Shown here piece by piece: positions 1-5,886 of a DNA stretch of 5,886 nt. Position 1 is the first letter of the stretch. Every line of letters starts with the position of its first letter. The notes under the pieces are model-generated. The model was not told the DNA's origin. It saw only the letters and a program-made list of their open reading frames with translations, and searched no databases. Source of the stretch: Deltaproteobacteria bacterium (GTDB lineage: Bacteria > Myxococcota > Myxococcia > Myxococcales > 40CM-4-68-19). The position numbers and the translations under genes were made by a program. The stretch covers positions 1 to 5,886 of the forward strand of contig VBLM01000607.1 in the NCBI GenBank assembly GCA_005879095.1, written 5' to 3'.

Positions 1-1
1 G

Positions 2-3000
2 AGCAGCATCGGCACCGTCGGCGCTCCGCTGGTGAACGGCGCTCCAACCGTCAACCCGGGCGCGACCGTCAGCCTCACGGCGGTGCCCTTCGACGCCGAC
101 AACGGTTGCCTGCCGACCGGCCAGAAGCAGACGTTCACCTACGCGTGGTTGCTCGCTTCCCGGCCGTCGGGGAGCGCGGCATTCATCGTCAACCCGACGA
201 CCGACCCGACGATTTCCGGCGGCGAGGCGAACTTCAAGCCCGACGTCGCCAACGGCACCTACCAGGCCCAGCTGGTGATCACCGACTCCACCGGGCTCAA
301 GAGCGTGGCCGCGTTCATCTCGGTGTACACGAACTCCTGCGGCAGCAACGCCCCGATCATCGACAGCGCAACCGGGCCCGGAACGCCGCCCGATCCGAAC
401 ACCAGCGTGACGCTGAACGCGTCGGCGCACGACCCGGACAACGCCGGACGCGGGTTCTGCACGCCCGACCCCGCCGCCGACCAGACGCTGTCTTATCAAT
501 GGACGCTCGTCTCGCGGCCGGCCGGCAGCGGCGCTGCGATCACGGCTACGACGACGACCACTACCGGCACGCCGGCGGTGACGAATTCGACCGCGACGTT
601 CAAGCCCGACGTGATCGGACCCTACCAGTTCAACGTGGTCGTCACCGATTCGAACGGCAGCAGGTCGGCTCCGAAGTTCGTCACCGTCCAGACCTCGGAC
701 TGCGGCTCGCACGCGCCGAAGATCACCAACGCGACCGCGACACCGACGCTGGTCGGGTCGTACACGCATCCGCGGCCCACCCTCGACAGCGTGGCGCTGA
801 GCGGCGTGGTCACCGACGGCGACGACGCATGCTTCGGCGTCAACGGACAGGCGAAGACGTACCAGTGGTCGATCGTGTCGCGTCCGGCCGGCTCCAGCGC
901 CGTGATCGCCTCGCCCACTTCGTTGACCGGGGCGACCTTCGTCCCCGACGTGCCGGGCGACTACCAGTTCGAGCTGGACGTAACCGACAGCCTGGGCCTC
1001 AAGGGGGCAGCAGCGTTCGCCAGCGTCACCGCCGATTCCTGCTCGCTCAATGCGCCGGTGGTTTCGTCGTTCACGACGCAGACCGCGACGCAATTCCAGG
1101 CGACGGCGTTCACGTTCCCCGATCCGTCGACGCACGTGACCAACAACAACTGCCTGCCGGCGGCGGCGAGCAACTCGTACCTGTGGTCGATCGTCTCGGC
1201 TCCGGCCGGCAGCACGGCGACCTTGAGCAATCCCGCCGCTGCATCCGGCCAGCCGACGTTCACGCCGGACAAGGCCGGCAACTACCAGTTCGCGCTGACG
1301 GTGACGAACGGCGCCGGCTTCGCGGCCGCGCCGGTGTTCTTCAACCTGAGCGTCAACGGCTGCAGCAACACCCCGCCCACCGCTGCGCAGCTCACCTGGA
1401 GCTCGATCGGCATGATCAAGGTCGTCGACCCTGACACCGGGACGACCAACAACCCGGCGAGCACCTTCACCCCGAACGTCGGTTCGACCGTGACGGTCAC
1501 CGCGGTCGCCTCCGATCCGAACGCGAATTGCGGCGCCCACGTCTCGCCGATCGGCTACCAGTGGGCGATCGTCGCCGCCCCCGCGGGCAGCCACGCCACG
1601 CTGACCTCCACGACCGATCCTTCGCCGGGCTTCGTGCCCGACGTCGCGAACGGCACCTATCAGCTCTCGGTCGTGGCCACCGACGCGCTGGGCAACACCA
1701 GCGCGGCGCCGAACTTCATCACCATCATCAGCTCGAAGTGCGGCGCCAACCTGCCCACGGTCTCGATCTCCAACAACGGCGGCACATCCGCGCTCTCCGG
1801 GGCGGTCCTGACCAACTCGTACGACACGACGAACACGGTGTTCACTGCGATGTACGGCAACGCCGACGACACCTCGTGCAGCAACCGGTTCCACCTGCCC
1901 ACCGGGCAGCAGCCGACGTTCGCGTGGTCGATCTCGACCGTTCCGATCGGCGGCAGGGCCAACCTGAGCAGCGCCAGCGGCGCCGGCACGATCTTCGAGG
2001 CTTTCGTCGGCGGGCCGGCGGTGAGCCCGCTCCGGTACCAGGTCCACGTCGTCGCCACCAACCCGAGGACGGGCATCTCGAGCGATCCGACGCTGGCCTC
2101 GTCGTACGCCAGCATCGACGTAAAGGCCTGCGGCTCGAGCGCGCCGCTGGTCAACTCGATCTCGACCTTCGCCTCCGGGAGCACGACCAGCGTCCTCTCG
2201 CGGCCGGCGGTAGGCCAGGCCGTGGACCTCGTCGCCAACGCCACCGACGCCGACAGCGCGTGCGGCGCCAGCTCCGGGGCGTCCGTGACCAGCTATGCCT
2301 GGAGCGCGGTCTCGCTGCCGAGCGGCAGCGTGCAGCCGACGACGGTCAGCTCGTCGAGCCCGACCTTCACGCTCACGCCCGACGTCGCGGGCACCTACAC
2401 CTACAGCGTGGCGGCGACGGACGGGACCGGGCTCGAGTCCGATCCGGTCCAGGTGAGCATCAGCACCGCGGCATGCGAGCCGGTCTTCGGCGGCGTCCGC
2501 GCGCACGACGCGATCGGCTTCCTCCCCATCAGCGCGAGCAACGCCTCGAGCAGCAAGACCGGCAACCCGCTCACCCTCGACGCCCCGCCGGCGGTGACGC
2601 ACGCGGGCGCCGGCACCGGCGCGGTCAGCGCGAGCGGCTCGCCGAACGGCGCGCACACGTACCTGGTGACGATCCAGGCTGGCGGCTTGCCCGGCACTGC
2701 CACCTACAAGGTGAAGGTCGATGCCGGCGCGCCGAGCTCGACGATCACGACGCAGGGCTCCGGCCTCGAGCCGCTCGACGCGAACGGCGTCGTCCTGATG
2801 TTCTCCGGCAGCTTCGCCGCCACCGACACGTACACGTTCTCGACCGGCCCCGGCAGCTTCGTGGTCGACTCCTGCGTGAAGCAGCCGACCTACGCGTACG
2901 CCTGGTCGCTGACGCAGAAGCCGGCTGCGAGCCAGGCGACGCTCTCGGCGGTGTCCGGTCCCTCGCCGCAGGTGACCCCGGACGTGCCTGGCACCTACGC

Positions 3001-3064
3001 GGTGCAGCTCACCGTCACCGACAACCGGCGACGCCGGCCTCGCCCAACGCCGGCCAGCGCGTGA
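2..3064 (+). CDS. Giant PKD-like repeat protein, internal segment carrying repeats 1-8; 5' end outside window, 3' end broken by a frameshift
   Basis: The frame is open from base 2, so the GTG at 32 is internal and the true start lies upstream. About 1,010 residues form eight tandem PKD-like (Ig-fold) repeats. Diagnostic features recur in each: a Val-x-Leu-x-Ala strand, an Asp-rich loop ending in Cys, Y-x-W-S with S-x-P-A-G-S, F-x-P-D-V-x-G-x-Y, a V-V-T-D-x-x-G turn, and C-G-x-x-A-P at the boundary. PKD-like arrays of this kind are known from secreted and cell-surface bacterial proteins, where they act as spacers or binding stalks. Paired cysteines fit an extracytoplasmic site. No signal peptide, membrane segment or catalytic domain is visible. 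The last homologous codons end near 3025 (V-T-D-N). The final 12 codons are Arg/Pro-rich out-of-frame sequence running to TGA at 3062-3064, so this is a truncated product rather than a natural C-terminus. The specific function is unknown; adhesin or stalk is inference. Confidence 0.85.
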   Translation, partial: SSIGTVGAPLVNGAPTVNPGATVSLTAVPFDADNGCLPTGQKQTFTYAWLLASRPSGSAAFIVNPTTDPTISGGEANFKPDVANGTYQAQLVITDSTGLKSVAAFISVYTNSCGSNAPIIDSATGPGTPPDPNTSVTLNASAHDPDNAGRGFCTPDPAADQTLSYQWTLVSRPAGSGAAITATTTTTTGTPAVTNSTATFKPDVIGPYQFNVVVTDSNGSRSAPKFVTVQTSDCGSHAPKITNATATPTLVGSYTHPRPTLDSVALSGVVTDGDDACFGVNGQAKTYQWSIVSRPAGSSAVIASPTSLTGATFVPDVPGDYQFELDVTDSLGLKGAAAFASVTADSCSLNAPVVSSFTTQTATQFQATAFTFPDPSTHVTNNNCLPAAASNSYLWSIVSAPAGSTATLSNPAAASGQPTFTPDKAGNYQFALTVTNGAGFAAAPVFFNLSVNGCSNTPPTAAQLTWSSIGMIKVVDPDTGTTNNPASTFTPNVGSTVTVTAVASDPNANCGAHVSPIGYQWAIVAAPAGSHATLTSTTDPSPGFVPDVANGTYQLSVVATDALGNTSAAPNFITIISSKCGANLPTVSISNNGGTSALSGAVLTNSYDTTNTVFTAMYGNADDTSCSNRFHLPTGQQPTFAWSISTVPIGGRANLSSASGAGTIFEAFVGGPAVSPLRYQVHVVATNPRTGISSDPTLASSYASIDVKACGSSAPLVNSISTFASGSTTSVLSRPAVGQAVDLVANATDADSACGASSGASVTSYAWSAVSLPSGSVQPTTVSSSSPTFTLTPDVAGTYTYSVAATDGTGLESDPVQVSISTAACEPVFGGVRAHDAIGFLPISASNASSSKTGNPLTLDAPPAVTHAGAGTGAVSASGSPNGAHTYLVTIQAGGLPGTATYKVKVDAGAPSSTITTQGSGLEPLDANGVVLMFSGSFAATDTYTFSTGPGSFVVDSCVKQPTYAYAWSLTQKPAASQATLSAVSGPSPQVTPDVPGTYAVQLTVTDNRRRRPRPTPASA
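542..571 (+). other. Threonine-rich low-complexity stretch in repeat 2
   Basis: Six consecutive ACN codons (548-565) form a Thr run in the loop between the S-R-P-A-G-S core and the F-K-P-D-V strand, flanked by further Thr at 542 and 569. This loop is the most variable part of the repeat in length and composition, so the run is most likely a replication-slippage product in a tolerant loop. It could also be an O-glycosylation site, but nothing shows that directly. Confidence 0.5.
2606..2860 (+). other. Inserted extra module inside repeat 8 (phage-structural-protein-like segment)
   Basis: Repeat 8 is interrupted after its second strand (P-L-T-L-D-A-P) by about 85 residues without PKD-like motifs. 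In order they show G-T-G-A-V-S-A-S-G-S-P, H-T-Y-L-V-T-I-Q-A-G-G, G-T-A-T-Y-K-V-K-V-D-A-G, then G-V-V-L-M-F and F-A-A-T-D-T-Y-T-F-S-T. The PKD-like pattern resumes with the first Cys at 2873 and Y-A-W-S-L. From memory, the scheme G-T-G-x-V-x-x-S-G ... G-x-x-G-T-A-x-[FY] ... D-x-G ... G-[VL]-x-L-x-F ... G-D-x-Y-x-F occurs in phage tail or virion-associated proteins and some other repeat proteins. That assignment needs a profile search. The module contains no Cys. Confidence 0.6.
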
Positions 3065-3067
3065 CCA
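3020..3067 (+). other. Frameshift and deletion junction between repeats 8 and 9
   Basis: Upstream, codons start at positions congruent to 2 modulo 3 and are clearly coding up to V-T-D-N (gac aac, 3020-3025). Downstream, the same protein family is read from positions congruent to 1 modulo 3, clearly from P-N-A-G-Q-R-V at 3043. Other repeats have about 33 residues between V-T-D and the P-N-x-G strand of the next repeat, including the closing strand and the second Cys; here only 6-7 remain. The simplest reading is loss of about 25-28 codons, with a length of 1 modulo 3 (for example 76, 79 or 82 bases). No slippery heptamer for a programmed -1 shift is present. The lesion could be genuine or an assembly or read error; the sequence alone cannot decide. 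Confidence 0.75.
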
Positions 3068-5886
3068 TGGGCCTCGCCGGCGCGCACCTGGACGCCAACG
3101 GCTTCGTCGACAACGAGACGGCGATCATCACCAACGCCAACTCGTCGACCTGCAACCTGAGCGTGCTGCCGTACAGCTATCGGTGGTCGCTGATCTCGAT
3201 CCCGACCGGCAGCTCGGCGTCGCTTCCTTCGCAGGAAGCGCAGCAGCCGGCGTTCGTCGCCGACCTGCCGAGGGGCACCTACCAGGTGGCCCTCACCGTC
3301 ACAGACGCGCTCGGCAACGTCTCCGACCCGGCGTTCCTGCCGGTCACCAGCTCGACCTGCGGCGCGCGCGCGCCGGTCTTCACCGTGCTGTCGGCGGCGA
3401 CGGCGACACCGAACGGCAATACCGCCGACGCCATCAGCGCCACGGTCACCGACGGCGACAACGACACCGCCGCCTGCCCGGGGTTCAAGACCGACATCAC
3501 GGGCATCTCCTGGAGCATCGTCTCCGCGCCGGCCGGATCCCATGCGACGCTGGCCTCGAGCGCGACTGTGCCGGTCAGCGACAACCCGACCTTCCCGGCG
3601 CTGACCACGCCGCCCAACTTCGTCGACCCGGGCAACAGTTTCCGCGCCGACGTGAAGGGCAGCTACGTGGTGCGGGCGGTCGCGACGGCTTCCAACGGCC
3701 TCTCGACCTCCGCCACCCTGGCGCTCAGCGTGGCGCCGACGGGCTGCGGCCTCAACGCCCCGGTCGTGACGCAGATCGGCGCGCCGGCCTCGCGGCCGGA
3801 CGTCGGCTCGATCGTCGCGCTGACCGCGTTCCACACAGACGCCGACGAGTCGGCGAGCGTCTGCAGCCCGGCCTCGGCCACGCCGCGCTACACGTGGTCG
3901 CTGCAGTCGGCGCCGGCCGGCTCGTCGCAGACGTCGCCGCCGACGCCCGTGGCGAGCGTCACGAAGAACCTCGCCAGCACCGGCACGGTGACGGCCTCGT
4001 CGGCCAGCGCCCACAGCGTGGTCGTGACGTTCGCCAGCGCGACCAGCTACAACGTCAGCGTCGACGGGACGCCGGCCGCCGGCGGACCCTTCAGCGGCTC
4101 TGGAATTCGCGGAGGGGTCGGCATCGTCATCGGCGCCGGCACGTTCACGACCGGTGACATGTGGTCGTTCGACTTCGCCGAAAGCACGATACGCTTCACG
4201 GCCGATCTCGCCGGCACCTATGTGTGGAGCGTAGTCGCAACCGATCCGTTCGGCCTCCAGTCGGCGTCCGTTTCGGTCTCCGTCGCCACCGGCGCCTGCG
4301 GACCGACGCTGCCGAACGCCACCGGCACGAACGAGCCGATCGGCCTCAAGATCGCCGGCACGCCGCAGGCCGACCTGCTCGGCGGCGGTTACTCGGTCAC
4401 GCAAGGCGCCGCGGTCACGCTCTTCACCGCCGCGCTGCCGTCGCCCGGAACCGCGGGGGATCTCTGCGTGACCGGCGGGGCCGCCGCGACCGAGCGCTGG
4501 ACGTTGACCTCGGCGCCCCCCGGAAGCAATGCCGTGCTCAGCACCGCCACCGGATCGGCGCCGGGCTTCACCATCGACGTCGCCGGGACCTACGCGGTCC
4601 AGCTGGTCGTCACCGACAACGGCGGCAACGCGACGGTCTTCAACACCACCATCTCGGCCAACGCCTGCGTCTCGACGATGACGCCGACCGGGAGCTTCTC
4701 CTTCATCGCCACCGACGTCGACCCGACCGACGGCACCAGCCACCCCGCCACGCCCAACGCCGGCGACACGGTCCAGCTTTTCCCGCAGTCCGTCGCCAGC
4801 ACCTGCAGCTCGTCGCTGAGCTACGAGTGGTCGCTGATCTCGCGGCCGCCCGGCAGCCAGGCCGCGCTGTCGTCGGCGACCGCGCAGAACCCGCTGCTCG
4901 GCACCGATCAGTCGGGCGTGTACCAGCTCGGCCTCGTGGTCCGCGACGGCGTCGGCAACGGCACTGTTCCGCTGTTCTATAGCGTGACGACGAGCGGCTG
5001 CGGCACTCTGGCGCCGACGTTCGGCGCCTCGCCAGGCGGCGTCGCTTTCTCGGCCACCCCGCGGGCCAATGCCGACATCACGCTGACCGCGCCCGCGGCA
5101 ACCGACGGCAACTCCTCCTGCCCGACGCGCTTCCACTCGACGCCGATCTCCTACGCGTTCACCGTTGTCGCTGCTCCGATCGGGGCCACCACGTCGCTCA
5201 GCCAGAACGGCGGCGCCATCGCCACGCTGCGGGTGAGCCAGGGCGCAGCGGCGGCCGGCTACAAGGTGCAGCTCGTCGCCACCGACGCGAAGGGCCGGTC
5301 GGCGACGCTGCCGACGCCGGTCGGCTGCACCGCGCCGGGCCTGACCGCCACCTGTGCGCCGGCGATCAACAACTGCGGCGCGTACGCTCCGGTGACGCAG
5401 CAATTCAGCATCTCGCAGAGCGTCAGCGGCACCGGGACGCAGCCGGCGGACAGCCTGCCGGCCACGGCGACGACGGGCACCACCGCTGCGGGTAACCAGA
5501 CGAGCTCGAAGGGCTTCTACTTCGGATACGCGGTCACCATCAGCGCGCTCACCAGCGATCCGGACTTCGACGCCGCGGTGTGCAGCGGCGCGTTCGCGGT
5601 GACGCCGGCGCAGGCGAAGAGCACCAGCTGGTCGCTGGTCTCGGCCCCCGCCGGCAGCCACGCCACCATCGGGGCGAACACGGGCAGCAGCATCGTCTTC
5701 ACGCCGGACGTGGCGGGCGGACCGTACAAGCTCGCGATGACCACCTCCGACAGCACCGGGAACTCCGACGTGAGCACGATCACGTTCTCGCTCGGCTGCG
5801 GCGGAAACTCGCCGAGCATCGCATCGTCGTCCGGCTCGCAGACGCCCGCCTACACCGGCGGCTTTGCGGTCGGCCAGGCGGTGCGG
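3061..5886 (+). CDS. Continuation of the same giant PKD-like repeat protein, repeats 9-16, in a shifted frame; 3' end outside window
   Basis: From 3061 the frame is open to the last base, giving 942 codons with no stop. It carries the same PKD-like repeat as the upstream segment, read one base earlier in register. Homology already begins near 3026, where P-N-A-G-Q-R-V-T-M matches the P-N-x-G-x-x-V-x-L opening strand of other repeats. The GTG at 3061 and ATG at 3067 are therefore internal codons that a gene finder might choose. I see no purine-rich ribosome binding site in front of them. Boundary C-G-x-x-[AL]-P motifs with Cys codons at 3358, 3745, 4297, 4999, 5374 and 5797 mark the repeats; repeat 12 ends with a variant at Cys 4666. 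Repeat 11 contains an inserted extra module and repeat 14 an extra Cys-rich tail. Without a signal peptide of its own, this part could not be exported if made separately. Read with the upstream segment, it is the second half of one interrupted gene; function beyond a structural or adhesive role is not evident. Confidence 0.82.
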   Translation, partial: MTMGLAGAHLDANGFVDNETAIITNANSSTCNLSVLPYSYRWSLISIPTGSSASLPSQEAQQPAFVADLPRGTYQVALTVTDALGNVSDPAFLPVTSSTCGARAPVFTVLSAATATPNGNTADAISATVTDGDNDTAACPGFKTDITGISWSIVSAPAGSHATLASSATVPVSDNPTFPALTTPPNFVDPGNSFRADVKGSYVVRAVATASNGLSTSATLALSVAPTGCGLNAPVVTQIGAPASRPDVGSIVALTAFHTDADESASVCSPASATPRYTWSLQSAPAGSSQTSPPTPVASVTKNLASTGTVTASSASAHSVVVTFASATSYNVSVDGTPAAGGPFSGSGIRGGVGIVIGAGTFTTGDMWSFDFAESTIRFTADLAGTYVWSVVATDPFGLQSASVSVSVATGACGPTLPNATGTNEPIGLKIAGTPQADLLGGGYSVTQGAAVTLFTAALPSPGTAGDLCVTGGAAATERWTLTSAPPGSNAVLSTATGSAPGFTIDVAGTYAVQLVVTDNGGNATVFNTTISANACVSTMTPTGSFSFIATDVDPTDGTSHPATPNAGDTVQLFPQSVASTCSSSLSYEWSLISRPPGSQAALSSATAQNPLLGTDQSGVYQLGLVVRDGVGNGTVPLFYSVTTSGCGTLAPTFGASPGGVAFSATPRANADITLTAPAATDGNSSCPTRFHSTPISYAFTVVAAPIGATTSLSQNGGAIATLRVSQGAAAAGYKVQLVATDAKGRSATLPTPVGCTAPGLTATCAPAINNCGAYAPVTQQFSISQSVSGTGTQPADSLPATATTGTTAAGNQTSSKGFYFGYAVTISALTSDPDFDAAVCSGAFAVTPAQAKSTSWSLVSAPAGSHATIGANTGSSIVFTPDVAGGPYKLAMTTSDSTGNSDVSTITFSLGCGGNSPSIASSSGSQTPAYTGGFAVGQAVR
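3970..4176 (+). other. Second inserted extra module, inside repeat 11, related to the one in repeat 8
   Basis: About 69 residues separate the S-A-P-A-G-S core of repeat 11 from its F-T-A-D-L-A-G-T-Y strand, where ordinary repeats have only 10-20 residues. In order they show S-T-G-T-V-T-A-S-S, H-S-V-V-V-T-F, S-Y-N-V-S-V-D-G, G-V-G-I-V-I and G-T-F-T-T-G-D-M-W-S-F. This matches the repeat 8 insert element by element, although shorter and strongly diverged. It sits in a different loop of the host repeat. Its role is unknown; a small beta-rich side domain projecting from the stalk is inference. Confidence 0.55.
5326..5391 (+). other. Cys-rich extended tail of repeat 14
   Basis: The closing part of repeat 14 carries three Cys codons (5326, 5353, 5374) where all other complete repeats have one. 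They lie in G-C-T-A-P, A-T-C-A-P and N-N-C-G-A-Y-A-P contexts. With the first Cys of the repeat at 5119 the total is four, still an even number, so an additional disulfide is plausible. The C-x-A-P pattern repeating three times suggests a small local duplication of the boundary motif. Confidence 0.6.

Larger units (their letters stand above)
2..5886 (+). repeat. Tandem array of about sixteen diverged PKD-like protein repeats
   Basis: Approximate repeat limits, cut after each C-G-x-x-A-P motif, are: R1 2-355 (start unclear), R2 356-718, R3 719-1057, R4 1058-1378, R5 1379-1756, R6 1757-2146, R7 2147-2482, R8 2483-3025, R9 3026-3375, R10 3376-3762, R11 3763-4314, R12 4315-4680, R13 4681-5016, R14 5017-5391, R15 5392-5814, R16 5815-5886 (cut by the window). 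Ordinary repeats are 107-141 residues; R8 and R11 are about 181 and 184 because of inserted modules. The P-A-G-S core reads SRPSGS, SRPAGS, SRPAGS, SAPAGS, AAPAGS, TVPIGG, SLPSGS, QKPAAS, SIPTGS, SAPAGS, SAPAGS, SAPPGS, SRPPGS, AAPIGA and SAPAGS in R1-R15. Repeats share motifs, not long identical DNA stretches, so the duplications are old. The fold assignment is from motif recognition only. Confidence 0.85.

Noticed and set aside
106..1434. Plus-strand open frame of 442 codons overlapping repeats 1-5
   Set aside because: It is Arg-rich, low in order and fully inside the PKD-like coding region. It has the same relative register to the true frame as the open frames at 3183-4157 and 4161-4982, so all three are shadows.
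2483..3025. Mobile element or intein as the source of the extra length in repeat 8
   Set aside because: I see no terminal inverted repeats, target duplication, transposase or intein splice motifs (no N-terminal Cys/Ser block or C-terminal His-Asn); the insert is a short beta-rich protein module in frame.
3020..3064. Programmed ribosomal frameshift
   Set aside because: There is no X-XXY-YYZ slippery heptamer, and conserved linker sequence is missing as well as the frame being changed, which a programmed shift would not cause.
3183..4982. Two consecutive plus-strand open frames (3183-4157 and 4161-4982)
   Set aside because: They are Arg/His-rich translations with no recognisable motif, lying over well-formed PKD-like repeats 9-13 in another frame.
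2995..5661. Very long minus-strand open frame of 888 codons
   Set aside because: It is antisense in codon register with the plus-strand coding frame, is dominated by Arg, Gly and Ala, has no domain pattern, and ends close to where the plus-strand frame switches. This is the expected shadow of GC-rich coding DNA.
259..5819. Series of minus-strand open frames of 60-194 codons spaced about once per repeat
   Set aside because: Their regular spacing and similar ends (S-x-N-W or T-x-T-W style) come from reading the conserved plus-strand repeat motifs backwards; they are not genes.
2..5886. CRISPR array or DNA-level tandem repeat
   Set aside because: The periodicity is at protein-motif level, with variable unit length and no repeated identical DNA units or spacers.

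Overview
The window lies entirely inside one very large plus-strand gene for a modular, repetitive, probably extracytoplasmic protein. Neither end of the gene is visible. The reading frame is open from the first bases and open again at the last base, so there is no native start codon, signal peptide, promoter, stop or terminator to annotate. The DNA is GC-rich (about two thirds G+C by eye) with strong G/C preference at third codon positions. This fits a high-GC bacterium such as a member of Pseudomonadota or Myxococcota, but nothing in the window fixes the taxon.

The protein is a tandem array of about sixteen PKD-like (Ig-fold) repeats, usually 107-130 residues each. Most repeats read: V-x-L-x-A strand, Asp-rich loop, first Cys, Y-x-W-S-[LI]-x-S-x-P-[AS]-G-S, a variable stretch, F-x-P-D-[VL]-x-G-x-Y, V-x-[VL]-x-[VA]-T-D-x-x-G, then a closing strand and a second Cys in a C-G-x-x-A-P boundary motif. 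Repeats 1-8 (bases 2-3025) are read in one frame and repeats 9-16 (3026-5886) in another. At the switch, the end of repeat 8 and the linker to repeat 9 are missing. This looks like an out-of-frame deletion of roughly 75-85 bases, or an assembly error of the same form. As given, the gene is split: the first part stops at a TGA at 3062-3064, and the second part is a continuation with no convincing start of its own.

Three layers of structure stand out beyond the basic array. First, each complete repeat has exactly two cysteines, apart from repeat 14, which has four, and repeat 8, which lost its second one at the lesion. Second, repeats 8 and 11 each carry an extra module of about 70-85 residues, related to each other and reminiscent of a module I associate with phage structural proteins, placed in two different loops of the host repeat. 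Third, repeats 4-6 resemble repeats 12-14 in order, suggesting an older duplication of an eight-repeat block.

The likely role is a long stalk or adhesin-type surface or secreted protein. This is inferred from architecture only. There is no sign of RNA genes, CRISPR, insertion sequences or a second independent gene in the window.
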